Shown here: in pieces, positions 1 to 7,796 of the stretch
How the letters are laid out: each line of letters opens with the position of its first letter
How positions within the stretch are numbered: the first letter of the stretch is position 1
From: Bacilli bacterium
Lineage (GTDB): Bacteria > Bacillota_I > Bacilli_A > RF39 > UBA660
Length of the DNA stretch: 24,688 nt
Assembly: GCA_900757295.1 (NCBI GenBank)
Contig: CAAENH010000086.1
Coordinates: 1 to 24,688, forward strand
Reading direction: 5' to 3'
Program-made: the position numbers and the translations under genes
The notes under the pieces: model-generated
What the model was told of the DNA's origin: nothing
What the model saw: the letters and a program-made list of their open reading frames with translations, nothing else
Databases searched by the model: none

Positions 1-1
1 A

Positions 2-667
2 AAAGCAAGCTTTCAAGATTTTAATTTAGTATATGAATTTATTAAGAAAAAAAACATTCATAATTATTCTTATTATGATAATTTATATAAAGCTTTCTCA
101 GAAAATAATGTAGACTTATTTTTATTAAAAGTTAATTATGAAGAATATATGGAAATAGCAAAAGATTTATATGATCAAGAATTAGATCATAATAAAATAT
201 GTAATGAAAAATTAAAAAACTATAGCAATAAAACAAATTTAAATAAAAAACTAGTTTCTGACAAGAAACTAATAACTTATAAAAATGCTGTAATGGAAGC
301 AAGCAGAAAATTTTCTGATAGCGAAATTATTGAATACATAGCTGGAGCTATAACTGTTAAATATCAAAACAAAGTTTATTTAATTGATAGCGGTTATAAT
401 ACAGCATATAGACATTTAAATCCTAATTACTACTTATTTTATAGTTTGATAGAATATTATAAAAGTGATTTCTCTACTTTAAACTTAAATGGAATTTCAG
501 GAGACTTTTCTAAAGAAAATAAATTTTATGGCTTAAATGAATTTAAATTAGGATTTAATCCTAAATTATATGAATATATTGGAGAACTTGATTTAATAAT
601 AAATGATAAAGTATATAATAACTTATTAATGACTGGAAAATTACATAAAGAATTAGATAAAAATTAA
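2..667 (+). CDS. FemAB/MurM-family peptidoglycan aminoacyltransferase, C-terminal part (5' end off window)
   Basis: The frame is open from base 2, so the gene starts before the window; an internal Met at 149 is not the likely start. About 221 residues are visible. The C-terminal third carries hallmarks of the FemABX fold: a beta-strand segment with YLIDSGYNTAYRHLNPNYYL, then NLNGISGDF followed by FYGLNEFKLGFNP, and the closing EYIGELDLIIN. Known family members use aminoacyl-tRNA to add the amino acids of the peptidoglycan cross-bridge at the cytoplasmic face of the membrane. The part before residue 100 is Lys/Asn/Glu rich, like the coiled-coil arm of the family. It is the only plus-strand gene here and converges on the next gene with a shared terminator. 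Which residue it transfers cannot be read from this fragment. Confidence 0.85.
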   Translation, partial: KASFQDFNLVYEFIKKKNIHNYSYYDNLYKAFSENNVDLFLLKVNYEEYMEIAKDLYDQELDHNKICNEKLKNYSNKTNLNKKLVSDKKLITYKNAVMEASRKFSDSEIIEYIAGAITVKYQNKVYLIDSGYNTAYRHLNPNYYLFYSLIEYYKSDFSTLNLNGISGDFSKENKFYGLNEFKLGFNPKLYEYIGELDLIINDKVYNNLLMTGKLHKELDKN

Positions 668-690
668 AGATTTATGCTTTAATTTTTTTT
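659..690 (+). terminator. Intrinsic terminator between convergent genes
   Basis: An 11-bp perfect stem (659-669 with 677-687, 7-nt loop) is followed by a T run to 690. It overlaps the stop codon of the FemAB-type gene at 665-667 and the stop of the minus-strand gene at 679-681. An A-rich left flank means it could also work on the minus strand. Confidence 0.75.
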
Positions 691-1668
691 ACATATATTT
701 TCTCTATTAGAGTAAAATTCATGATGTAAGTCATTTATTTTTTTAGAAATATCATTAGTAATTTCAATATAATTATCATTACCGTGATATGTTAATATCG
801 CTATTATATAAGGATTATCATCATATACTATCCCTAAATCATTATAAATATAATCATAATAACCATATTTATGTGCTACATCAACATTTAAATCTGGATA
901 TTTTATACCATTAACTTCAGCCTCAACTAAATACTCTTTTAATTCTTTTCCTAAAGTTTCGTTTTTTTCAATGAATTGATAAATAGCTTTTAAATATATA
1001 GAAGCATCTGAAACATTAATACTTCCAAAATTATCTCCACCAGTTAAAGTTAATGTAGCTCCAAGAGAATTACCATATGATTTTAATGTATTAAATCCTA
1101 TATATCTTATTAACATTTGATGAGCAGAGTTATCACTATAAATTATTGCATATTTAACTAATTCTCTTAATGAAATTTCATCACCAATATTGTGCTTATT
1201 CATTCCTTTACTATTACTATTAACATCATTTGATGTATATTCTAATGTCTCATCTAAATCTAATTCATTCAAAGCAGCTTTATTATATATATATAATGCA
1301 TCTAATAGTTTAATAGTACTTGCAGCATAATAAGTTTCTTTTGAGTTATAAACATACTTAAATCCAGTAGAAATATCTTCATATTTAACACTTAATTTAT
1401 AATTTTTCTTTATATATTTATCTAAACTATCTATATCTTGAATAAGTTGATCAGATAATTCACTTTTATCATATGGCTTTTTCATACAAGCCTCATATTT
1501 TTTATTAGATTCTGTATTACTAACTATATTATCATATGTTTTCTGGATATTATTCCCAATTTCTAAAGTTATTTCTTTAACTTTATCATACAAATTAGGA
1601 CAAAAAGTAAATATTAAAATTAAAATTATCATTAATAAAGCAAATCTAGCCCATGGTTTTAATTTCAT
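679..1668 (-). CDS. Membrane-anchored class A beta-lactamase-fold serine hydrolase
   Basis: 329 aa. Residues 5-23 form one hydrophobic segment with a basic N-terminus, then an extracytoplasmic region. The penicilloyl-serine transferase motifs are present in order: YYAASTIK gives Ser117 and Lys120 (SxxK), YSDNSAHQ gives SDN at 178-180, and HKYGYY at 266-271 takes the place of KTG. A class A omega-loop Glu is not evident. This suggests a cell-wall-active DD-peptidase-like or degenerate enzyme rather than a resistance beta-lactamase; that is inference from the motifs. It stands alone as a transcription unit between the tuf terminator and the convergent FemAB-type gene, both consistent with a wall role. 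The ATG at 1668 follows GGATGTGAT, a usable ribosome binding site. Confidence 0.8.
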   Translation of the reverse strand: MKLKPWARFALLMIILILIFTFCPNLYDKVKEITLEIGNNIQKTYDNIVSNTESNKKYEACMKKPYDKSELSDQLIQDIDSLDKYIKKNYKLSVKYEDISTGFKYVYNSKETYYAASTIKLLDALYIYNKAALNELDLDETLEYTSNDVNSNSKGMNKHNIGDEISLRELVKYAIIYSDNSAHQMLIRYIGFNTLKSYGNSLGATLTLTGGDNFGSINVSDASIYLKAIYQFIEKNETLGKELKEYLVEAEVNGIKYPDLNVDVAHKYGYYDYIYNDLGIVYDDNPYIIAILTYHGNDNYIEITNDISKKINDLHHEFYSNRENICKKN

Positions 1669-1692
1669 TTAATCACATCCACATTATTATCT

Positions 1693-1701
1693 ATTATAAC
1701 A
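1693..1701 (-). promoter_or_regulatory. Extended -10 promoter of the serine hydrolase gene
   Basis: On the minus strand the sequence reads TGTTATAAT, a perfect -10 with the TG extension, about 25 bases upstream of the ATG. No good -35 is seen at 17 bp, as is usual for extended -10 promoters. Confidence 0.55.
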
Positions 1702-1718
1702 TAAAATTTTTTAAAACA

Positions 1719-1750
1719 AAAAAGTAAGTAATAAATATTACTTACTTTTT
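1719..1750 (-). terminator. Terminator of tuf / str operon
   Basis: A 14-bp perfect stem (1719-1732 with 1737-1750) with a 4-nt loop lies just after the tuf stop. Its minus-strand 3' arm ends in a T run that continues beyond the stem. Confidence 0.85.
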
Positions 1751-1761
1751 AAATAGTGTAA

Positions 1762-2931
1762 TTATTCAACTATTTCAGAAACTACACCAGCACCAACAGT
1801 ACGTCCACCTTCACGGATAGAGAATTTTGTACCATTTTCTAATGCTACTGGAGCAATTAATTCAACTGTCATATCGATGTTATCACCTGGCATAACCATT
1901 TCAACACCAGCAGGAAGTTCAATAACTCCTGTTACGTCAGTTGTTCTGAAATAGAATTGTGGTCTGTAATTTGAGAAGAATGGAGTATGACGTCCGCCTT
2001 CTTCTTTAGATAATACATAAACACTAGCTTTGAATTTATGATGAGGTGTAACACTTCCTGGTTTAGCAAGAACTTGTCCACGTTCTACATCTTCACGAGA
2101 AATACCACGTAATAATGCACCAGCATTATCTCCAGCTTCAGCATAATCTAAAGATTTTCTAAACATTTCGATACCTGTAACAACAGTCTTCTTAGTTTCT
2201 TTTAGACCAACGATTTCAACTTCGTCGTTAAGATTTAATCTACCACGTTCAACACGTCCTGTAACAACAGTACCACGTCCTGAAATAGTAAATACATCTT
2301 CAATACTCATTAAGAATGGTTTATCAGTGTCTCTTACTGGAGATGGAATATATTCATCAACAGCAGCGATTAAGTCACGAACTGATTGTTCAGCTTCAGG
2401 ATCACCTTCAAGAGCTTTTAAAGCAGATCCTTTAATGATTGGACATTCAGTATCATATCCATATTCACCTAATAATTCACGGATTTCCATTTCTACTAAT
2501 TCTAATAATTCTGGATCATCAACTTGATCACATTTATTCATGTAAACAACGATTTTAGGAACACCAACTTGACGAGATAGTAAGATATGTTCTCTTGTTT
2601 GAGGCATAGGTCCATCTGCAGCAGATACAACTAAGATAGCTCCATCCATTTGAGCAGCACCTGTGATCATGTTTTTAACATAGTCAGCATGTCCTGGGCA
2701 ATCTACGTGAGCATAATGACGTTTTTCAGTTTCATACTCAACGTGAGCAGTATTAATTGTAATACCTCTTTCTCTTTCTTCTGGTGCTTTGTCGATATTT
2801 TCATATGCAACATATTCTTTACTAAATAATTTAGTAATAGCAGCAGTTAAAGTAGTTTTACCATGGTCTACGTGTCCAATAGTACCAATGTTAACATGTT
2901 CTTTTGAACGGTCAAATTTTTCTTTTGCCAT
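1762..2931 (-). CDS. tuf: Elongation factor Tu
   Basis: 389 aa starting [20 protein letters not shown]. The G1 motif GHVDHGKT, the effector loop ERERGITI, G3 DCPGHAD, and G4 NKCD are all intact, followed by domain 2 ([13 protein letters not shown]) and domain 3 ([12 protein letters not shown]). EF-Tu carries aminoacyl-tRNA to the ribosomal A site with GTP. The start is the ATG at 2931, preceded by AGGAGG; an in-frame Met 20 codons upstream has no role. It is the last gene of rpsL-rpsG-fusA-tuf, 68 bases after fusA, and probably has its own promoter in that gap. Confidence 0.98.
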   Translation of the reverse strand: MAKEKFDRSKEHVNIGTIGHVDHGKTTLTAAITKLFSKEYVAYENIDKAPEERERGITINTAHVEYETEKRHYAHVDCPGHADYVKNMITGAAQMDGAILVVSAADGPMPQTREHILLSRQVGVPKIVVYMNKCDQVDDPELLELVEMEIRELLGEYGYDTECPIIKGSALKALEGDPEAEQSVRDLIAAVDEYIPSPVRDTDKPFLMSIEDVFTISGRGTVVTGRVERGRLNLNDEVEIVGLKETKKTVVTGIEMFRKSLDYAEAGDNAGALLRGISREDVERGQVLAKPGSVTPHHKFKASVYVLSKEEGGRHTPFFSNYRPQFYFRTTDVTGVIELPAGVEMVMPGDNIDMTVELIAPVALENGTKFSIREGGRTVGAGVVSEIVE

Positions 2932-2962
2932 TTTCTTTCCTCCTTTTAAAATGTCTATACAT

Positions 2963-2991
2963 ATTTTATCTAATCCTTGCGTAAAATTCAA
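2963..2991 (-). promoter_or_regulatory. Possible tuf-specific promoter
   Basis: The fusA-tuf gap contains TTGAAT (2986-2991), a 17-bp spacer and TAAAAT (2963-2968). An extra tuf promoter would fit the high demand for EF-Tu. The match is moderate and the window has many AT-rich near-matches. Confidence 0.5.
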
Positions 2992-2999
2992 GGGTTATT

Positions 3000-5072
3000 T
3001 TAGTTTACGCTGTTTTTCTTTATAATTTCATCAGCGATTGATTTTGGAACTTCTTCATAATGATCTCTTTCCATTTGGAAGTTTCCACGTCCTTGAGTGT
3101 TGCTTCTTAAATCAGTAGCATAACCAAACATTTCTGATAATGGTACCATAGCTGTGATTCTTAAAACATTACCAATAGATTCTTGTCCCATTGGACGACC
3201 ACGTCTACTAGTTAAATCACCCATAACATTACCCATATATTCTTCTGGTACATCAACAACAACTTTCATTATTGGTTCTAGAAGAACTGGTTTACATTTA
3301 TTTTTAGCTTCTTTTAAAGCTAAACTTGCAGCAATTTTAAATGCCATTTCTGATGAGTCTACATCATGGTATGAACCATCATATAATGTAGCTTTAACAT
3401 CAACAACAGGATATCCAGCTAGCATACCACCAGCCATAGCTTCTTGTAATCCTTTGTCAGTAACAGGAATATATTCTCTAGGAACTACACCACCAACAAC
3501 TTCATCAACAAACTCATATCCTTTATCTTTATTTGGCTCAAACTTAATCCAAACATGTCCATATTGTCCACGTCCACCTGATTGTTTAATATATTTACCT
3601 TCACATTCAGCAGCTTGAGTAATAGTTTCACGGTAAGCAACTTGTGGTTTACCTTTATTACATTCAACATTAAACTCACGTTTCATACGATCAACAATAA
3701 CATCTAAATGTAATTCTCCCATTCCAGATAATACTGTTTGACCAGTTTCAACATCAGTTTTTACTCTTAATGTTGGATCTTCTTCAACTAATTTTTGAAT
3801 AGCAATTGCCATTTTATCTTGATCATTTTTACTTTTAGGTTCTATAGCAATATCAATAACTGGTTCTGGGAATTCCATACCTTTCATAATACAGAAGTTC
3901 TTTTCATCACATAGTGTATCTGCAGTAGTAGTATTTTTTAAACCAACAGCAGCAGCTATTTCACCAGCATAAACTTCAGAAATTTCTTTTCTTTGATTTG
4001 CATGCATTTGTAAAATACGACCAATTCTTTCTTTAGCATCCTTAGTTGAATTTAATACATATGATCCACTAGTTAATTTACCAGAATATACTCTAAAGAA
4101 AGATAATCTACCAACAAATGGATCTGCAGCAATTTTAAATGCTAATGCTGTAAATGGTTCTGAATCACTTGGGTGACGTAAAACATCATTACCAGCTTTA
4201 TCAACACACTCAATTGCAGGAATATCAGTTGGAGCAGGTAAATAATCTACTACAGCATCTAGTAATGTTCTAATACCTTTATCTGATAAAGCATCAGCAC
4301 ATAAAACTGGATGGAATTCTGCAGTTAAAGTAGCTGTTCTAATAGCAGCTTTAATTTCTTCATCAGTTAATTCTGCACCATCTAAATATTTCATCATTAA
4401 TTCTTCATCAAAATCAGCAACGCTTTCAATTAATAAAGTACGATATTCTTCTACTTTTTCAATCATGTCAGAAGGAATTTCTATTTCTTCCAACATTTCT
4501 TGTTCTGTTCCATCATATTTATAAGCTTTTTTAGTAATTAAATCAATATAACCACTAAATTCAGATTCAGCACCAATTGGTAAAATAATTGGAGCAGCTT
4601 TACAGCCTAAACGTTCTTTAATAGTATTTAAACTAAAATAGAAGTCAGCTCCCATTTTTCCCATTTTATTAGCACAAATCATTCTTGGAACTTTGTATTC
4701 ATTAGCTTGGCGCCAAACAGTTTCAGTTTGAGGTTCAACACCAGCTTGAGCATCGATTAATGCAACAGCACCATCTAATACTCTTAAAGATCTTTGAACT
4801 TCAATAGTAAAATCTACGTGACCTGGAGTATCAATTATATTTAAACGATATCCATTCCAATGACATGTTGTAGCAGCAGAAGTGATAGTAATACCACGTT
4901 CTTTTTCTTGTTCCATCCAGTCCATAGTAGACTCACCATCATGAGTTTCACCAATCTTATGGTTAACACCTGTTAAGAATAAAATTCTTTCAGTAGTTGT
5001 AGTTTTTCCGGCATCAATATGAGCCATGATACCAAAGTTTCTTAATTTATCAATAGAAACATCTCTTGCCAT
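3000..5072 (-). CDS. fusA: Elongation factor G, with altered G4 motif
   Basis: 690 aa, usual length. It is the translocation GTPase. Seen in order: G1 HIDAGKTT (18-25), G2 RGITIT (59-64), G3 DTPGH (81-85), G5-like IGAES, domain II, and domain IV with YHDVDSSE. The G4 motif reads [11 protein letters not shown]: residue 138 is Gly (codon GGA at 4659-4661) where the family has Asp (NKxD), the residue that reads the guanine base. The rest of the domain aligns normally. ATG 5072 is preceded by AGGAGA inside the end of rpsG, 9 bases after its stop, so translation is probably coupled. Confidence 0.97.
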   Translation of the reverse strand: MARDVSIDKLRNFGIMAHIDAGKTTTTERILFLTGVNHKIGETHDGESTMDWMEQEKERGITITSAATTCHWNGYRLNIIDTPGHVDFTIEVQRSLRVLDGAVALIDAQAGVEPQTETVWRQANEYKVPRMICANKMGKMGADFYFSLNTIKERLGCKAAPIILPIGAESEFSGYIDLITKKAYKYDGTEQEMLEEIEIPSDMIEKVEEYRTLLIESVADFDEELMMKYLDGAELTDEEIKAAIRTATLTAEFHPVLCADALSDKGIRTLLDAVVDYLPAPTDIPAIECVDKAGNDVLRHPSDSEPFTALAFKIAADPFVGRLSFFRVYSGKLTSGSYVLNSTKDAKERIGRILQMHANQRKEISEVYAGEIAAAVGLKNTTTADTLCDEKNFCIMKGMEFPEPVIDIAIEPKSKNDQDKMAIAIQKLVEEDPTLRVKTDVETGQTVLSGMGELHLDVIVDRMKREFNVECNKGKPQVAYRETITQAAECEGKYIKQSGGRGQYGHVWIKFEPNKDKGYEFVDEVVGGVVPREYIPVTDKGLQEAMAGGMLAGYPVVDVKATLYDGSYHDVDSSEMAFKIAASLALKEAKNKCKPVLLEPIMKVVVDVPEEYMGNVMGDLTSRRGRPMGQESIGNVLRITAMVPLSEMFGYATDLRSNTQGRGNFQMERDHYEEVPKSIADEIIKKNSVN

Positions 5073-5081
5073 AAGTATCTC

Positions 5082-5549
5082 CTACCATCTATAATGTGCA
5101 AATGCTTTATTAGCTTCAGCCATTTTGTGAGTATCTTCACGTTTTTTGAAAGCTCCACCAGTTTCATTTGCAGCATCAATAATTTCATTTGCTATTTTTT
5201 CAGCCATGCCTCTACCATTTCTTAATCTAGCATAATTTACTAGCCAGCGTAAAGCTAATGTTTGAGCACGATCTTCACTAACTTCAATTGGTACTTGATA
5301 GTTAGAACCACCAACACGACGATTTTTAACTTCTAATGCTGGTTTAATATTTTCAAGTGCTTGATTATACACTTCAATTGGATCTTTACCAGTTTTTTCT
5401 TTGATTATATCAAATGCTTCATATAAAATCTTTTGAGCAGTACCTTTCTTACCATCTTGCATAATTTGATTAATAAGTTTAGTAACTACTTTAGAATTAT
5501 AAATAGGATCTGGTAAAACATCTCTTTTTATTGCACGTCTTTTACGCAT
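5082..5549 (-). CDS. rpsG: 30S ribosomal protein S7
   Basis: 155 aa, standard length, beginning [15 protein letters not shown] and ending in AFAHYRW. The rRNA-binding segment [12 protein letters not shown] and the [13 protein letters not shown] helix are typical. S7 nucleates assembly of the 30S head next to the E site. It lies 25 bases after rpsL, with AAGGAAGGAG before the ATG. In other bacteria S7 can repress its own operon; I see no clear binding structure in the short gap. Confidence 0.98.
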   Translation of the reverse strand: MRKRRAIKRDVLPDPIYNSKVVTKLINQIMQDGKKGTAQKILYEAFDIIKEKTGKDPIEVYNQALENIKPALEVKNRRVGGSNYQVPIEVSEDRAQTLALRWLVNYARLRNGRGMAEKIANEIIDAANETGGAFKKREDTHKMAEANKAFAHYRW

Positions 5550-5574
5550 AATGTGTTTTCTCCTTCCTTATTTT

Positions 5575-5985
5575 TTATTTAGGTCTTTTTGCTCCGTATT
5601 TACTACGACCTTGTTTTCTATTTTGAACACCTTGAGTATCTAAAGCTCCACGAACAATGTGATAACGAACACCGATTAAGTCCTTAACACGTCCACCACG
5701 AACTAATACAACACTATGTTCTTGAAGATTATGTCCTTCACCTGGAATATAAGTATCTACTTCACGTCCATTAGAAAGTCTTACACGAGCATATTTTCTT
5801 AATGCTGAGTTTGGCTTCTTAGGAGTACGTGTTCCAACACGAGTACAAACGCCACGTTTTTGAGGACTGTTTTTATCGGTTTCTTTTCTAGTCATGCTGT
5901 TAAATCCTACATTTAATGCTGGGCTTTTACTCTTAGAAGGTTTATTTTTTCTTCCTTTTTTTACAAGTTGATTAATAGTTGGCAT
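5575..5985 (-). CDS. rpsL: 30S ribosomal protein S12
   Basis: 136 aa, the long form usual in Bacillota. S12 is part of the decoding centre. The streptomycin loop [11 protein letters not shown] (54-64) has the normal lysines. The second conserved loop reads [13 protein letters not shown]: Ile104 (codon ATC, 5674-5676) replaces the near-invariant Pro of KDLPGVRYH, two residues after the Asp that is methylthiolated in some bacteria. First gene of the str operon, with GAGGAGG upstream of the ATG and a strong promoter plus a 5' leader hairpin. Confidence 0.98.
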   Translation of the reverse strand: MPTINQLVKKGRKNKPSKSKSPALNVGFNSMTRKETDKNSPQKRGVCTRVGTRTPKKPNSALRKYARVRLSNGREVDTYIPGEGHNLQEHSVVLVRGGRVKDLIGVRYHIVRGALDTQGVQNRKQGRSKYGAKRPK

Positions 5986-6040
5986 AATATCCTCCTCTCA
6001 TATACACACATCCTGGTGTATCATATATTGTTTTAAATAC

Positions 6041-6060
6041 GGTTCTACCTAGGTAGAACC
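6041..6060 (-). promoter_or_regulatory. Perfect 20-bp palindrome in the rpsL leader
   Basis: GGTTCTACCTAGGTAGAACC is identical to its reverse complement. It begins about 13 nt after the predicted transcription start, so the mRNA would fold an 8-bp stem with a CUAG loop. A second weaker hairpin (6002-6007 with 6016-6021) lies just before the ribosome binding site. No T run follows either, so they are not terminators. Confidence 0.6.
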
Positions 6061-6079
6061 ACAATTAAAAATCATAAAT

Positions 6080-6109
6080 AATATAACATTTATTACAATG
6101 AAAAGTCAA
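6080..6109 (-). promoter_or_regulatory. str operon promoter
   Basis: TTGACT (6104-6109), 18 bp, TATATT (6080-6085), or 17 bp to TTATAT. It sits between the 118-aa gene and rpsL and predicts a leader of roughly 85 nt. Confidence 0.75.
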
Positions 6110-6112
6110 GAA

Positions 6113-6469
6113 TTATTCACTATAATTTTTGGTTTTATATTCTTTACATTTTACAAAACCTTTGTATTCATAAACTAATTGATTTTTCTTCACAATCACA
6201 TAACCGTCACATTTATCATTGTTTACTTTTAAATCTTTAATTAGTCCACTGTCTTTCAATTCTTCAAAAGACACTCTTAACTCTTTACCATCCTTAGGAT
6301 AAGCAAAGCTCTTTTCTACATATTTTTTTGTTGCATTTACTAAATTATTTTCCATATCAGTATATACTTTATTCTTTTTATTAAAAATAATACCCAAGGT
6401 AGTTAATAATGCCACAATTAGTACCAAAATGATTCCCCAAATAACAGTTAGTCTCTTCATTTCTTTCAC
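6113..6469 (-). CDS. Small membrane-anchored protein with paired cysteines, pilin-like
   Basis: 118 aa from a GTG at 6469 (AGGGTG 8 bases upstream); an internal ATG at 6460 has a weaker site. Residues 8-29 are one membrane helix after a basic N-terminus, so the rest should be outside. A polar helix (35-55) is followed by FEELKDSGLIKDL and a C-terminal part with Cys87 in DKCDGYV and Cys108 in FVKCKEYKT. That arrangement resembles the C-terminal domain of type IV pilin-like proteins of Bacillota, but no prepilin cleavage motif is visible. It lies 15 bases after the 54-aa gene, probably in one operon, in the place where rpoBC usually are. Function unknown. Confidence 0.65.
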   Translation of the reverse strand: MKEMKRLTVIWGIILVLIVALLTTLGIIFNKKNKVYTDMENNLVNATKKYVEKSFAYPKDGKELRVSFEELKDSGLIKDLKVNNDKCDGYVIVKKNQLVYEYKGFVKCKEYKTKNYSE

Positions 6470-6484
6470 AATAACACCCTATTC

Positions 6485-6649
6485 TCACTCTTTTTCATGA
6501 ACGTATTCTTCTTTTGTAAAATCATTTAAAGGCTGATCATTATGATATAAATTATATATTAATATTGTCACAAGCAATAAGAATCCAAGTAAAATAGACA
6601 TAAAAACTATCATCATAGTTAATCCCCAACCATTTTGATTTTTTTTCAT
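6485..6649 (-). CDS. 54-aa single-pass membrane protein
   Basis: The ATG at 6649 follows a strong GGAGG six bases upstream, and the frame runs 54 codons to TGA at 6485. The product starts MKKNQNGWG, has a membrane helix at about residues 10-33, and ends in an acidic tail (DFTKEEYVHEKE). With a positive N-terminus it is likely oriented tail-out. It has a -10 box just upstream and is followed at 15 bases by the 118-aa membrane protein, suggesting the two act together. I recognise no family. Confidence 0.65.
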   Translation of the reverse strand: MKKNQNGWGLTMMIVFMSILLGFLLLVTILIYNLYHNDQPLNDFTKEEYVHEKE

Positions 6650-6671
6650 AAAAATACCTCCATATAAAATT

Positions 6672-6699
6672 ATTATATTGTATTTTCTAAAAATTTAAA
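6672..6699 (-). promoter_or_regulatory. Promoter of the small membrane-protein pair
   Basis: A perfect TATAAT (6672-6677) sits 22 bases before the ATG. The best -35 is poor (TTTAAA, 16 bp). It lies right after the rplL terminator, as expected for a new unit. Confidence 0.5.
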
Positions 6700-6710
6700 A
6701 GTAAAACATT

Positions 6711-6738
6711 AAAAAAGCAAAGGATTGAACCTTTGCTT
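6711..6738 (-). terminator. Terminator of rplJL
   Basis: A 9-bp stem (6715-6723 with 6730-6738) with a 6-nt loop, followed on the minus strand by six T. It lies just after the rplL stop and separates rplJL from the genes beyond. Confidence 0.88.
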
Positions 6739-6745
6739 CTAAGCA

Positions 6746-7111
6746 TTAAGCTAATTCTACAGTAGCTCCAGCTTCTTCTAATTTTGCTTTGATTTCATTT
6801 GCTTCATCAGCACTAACGTTTTCTTTGATGTTTCCACCTTTGTCAGCTAATCCTTTAGCTTCAACTAATCCTAAACCAGTAATTTCACGAATAACTTTGA
6901 TAACAGCAATTTTAGCTGCTCCAGCATCTTTTAAAACTACAGTTTTAGCAGTATTTTCTTCTGCAGCTTCTGCAGCAGGTGCAGCAGCTACTGCTACAGC
7001 AGATGGATCTACTCCAAATTCTTCTTTCATAGCGTCAACTAATTCTTTTACTTCAAGAATAGTCATTTCTTTTAATGAATTAATGAAATCTTCTTTACTT
7101 ATTTTTGCCAT
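6746..7111 (-). CDS. rplL: 50S ribosomal protein L7/L12
   Basis: 121 aa. N-terminal dimerisation helix region (1-33), Ala-rich flexible hinge (about 36-52), and the C-terminal factor-binding domain with [20 protein letters not shown]. Multiple copies bind L10 to form the stalk that recruits EF-Tu and EF-G, both encoded nearby. It follows rplJ by 15 bases (AAAGGAAG before the ATG) and is followed by a strong terminator rather than rpoB. Confidence 0.98.
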   Translation of the reverse strand: MAKISKEDFINSLKEMTILEVKELVDAMKEEFGVDPSAVAVAAAPAAEAAEENTAKTVVLKDAGAAKIAVIKVIREITGLGLVEAKGLADKGGNIKENVSADEANEIKAKLEEAGATVELA

Positions 7112-7126
7112 TTTTATCTTCCTTTC

Positions 7127-7621
7127 TTATTTTTCTTCTAATTGTTCAGCGTATAGATTTAAGCCAATAGATAAATTTCTAACATGCTCAATCATACCTC
7201 CAGCTAGCATTGTAAGCAAGCCTTCCATAGATGGGATAGCTGCATATTCGTTAATAACATTAACATCAGCAACAGCTCCACTGATAATACCAACTCTAAT
7301 TTCTACATTGCTGTGTGCTTTTGCAAATTTAGAAATTGCTTTGATTGGTTCTAACAAGTCTTTACCAAAAATTATAGCATTTGGTCCTTCTAAGAATTCA
7401 TCTAAGTTAATATTTAAGCTATCTAAAGCTCTTTTAGTTAAAGTGTTTTTATAAACTTTTAATTCACTTTGAGAATTTCTTAGTTCACGTCTTAATTCGC
7501 TTAAATCAGAAACTGTTAAACCTTGATAAGTAAATAAAATTACAGCTTCACTATTTTTAATGCTTTCAGTAATCTCGTTAACAATTTCATTTTTAGCCTT
7601 AAGGTTTTCTGTGCTTGCCAT
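7127..7621 (-). CDS. rplJ: 50S ribosomal protein L10
   Basis: 164 aa, normal length. The N-terminal half binds rRNA at the stalk base (FTYQGLTVSDLSELRRELR) and the C-terminal helix carries L7/L12 dimers. The ATG at 7621 is preceded by AAGGAGG. Upstream are a consensus promoter, a leader with an antiterminator option, and an intrinsic terminator just before the ribosome binding site, so rplJL is very likely under attenuation by the L10-L12 complex, as known in Bacillota. Confidence 0.97.
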   Translation of the reverse strand: MASTENLKAKNEIVNEITESIKNSEAVILFTYQGLTVSDLSELRRELRNSQSELKVYKNTLTKRALDSLNINLDEFLEGPNAIIFGKDLLEPIKAISKFAKAHSNVEIRVGIISGAVADVNVINEYAAIPSMEGLLTMLAGGMIEHVRNLSIGLNLYAEQLEEK

Positions 7622-7640
7622 CTTTTTCCTCCTTATAATA

Positions 7641-7671
7641 TTTTAAAAACTTTCCCACGACAAAGGGAAAG
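7641..7671 (-). terminator. Attenuator terminator in the rplJ leader
   Basis: CTTTCCC pairs with GGGAAAG (7650-7656 with 7665-7671), 8-nt loop, followed on the minus strand by GTTTTT. It lies within 30 bases upstream of the rplJ start, inside the leader, so it must be conditional. Confidence 0.8.
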
Positions 7672-7761
7672 CTTACAAAAAACAATATGTTTAAATTAAG
7701 TTTTCCTCGGTAGGATTATTAAGCTTTCGCCCCTACTGTCAATGGTAATTCGTTTTTTAAC
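7667..7761 (-). promoter_or_regulatory. L10 leader (ribosomal protein autoregulatory RNA)
   Basis: GTAGG (7732-7736 on the complement) pairs with CCTAC (7710-7714) around an internal GGGGCGAAAGC element, followed by CGAGGAAAA, in the style of Bacillota L10 leaders. Within that element GAAAGCTTA (7720-7728) is perfectly complementary to TAAGCTTTC (7667-7675), the 5' arm of the attenuator stem. The two pairings exclude each other. Likely logic (inference): excess L10-L12 stabilises the leader fold and frees the terminator; otherwise the 9-bp antiterminator forms. Confidence 0.75.
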
Positions 7762-7767
7762 AATTTT

Positions 7768-7796
7768 ATTATATTTGATAAGTTCTTAAATGTCAA
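7768..7796 (-). promoter_or_regulatory. Consensus sigma-A promoter of rplJL
   Basis: TTGACA (7791-7796), exactly 17 bp, TATAAT (7768-7773): a perfect match. The -35 lies inside the last codons of rplA, so rplJL has an independent start overlapping the upstream gene. Confidence 0.85.

Noticed and set aside
679..1668. Antibiotic-resistance beta-lactamase
   Set aside because: SxxK and SDN are present, but KTG is altered and no omega-loop Glu is evident, so a resistance call is not supported.
2327..2527. Plus-strand open frame opposite tuf
   Set aside because: It is the antisense shadow of the highly biased tuf coding sequence, with no ribosome binding site.
2932..2991. N-terminal extension of EF-Tu by 20 codons
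   Set aside because: AGGAGG precedes the ATG at 2931, and [16 protein letters not shown] is the normal start; the upstream part covers the leader and a likely promoter.
3154..3618. 154-codon plus-strand frame opposite fusA
   Set aside because: Antisense shadow of fusA; no ribosome binding site, and its composition mirrors the real gene.
6789..7454. 221-codon plus-strand frame opposite rplL and rplJ
   Set aside because: It spans the boundary of two conserved genes on the other strand and reads as Ala/Ser-rich complement of the L12 hinge.
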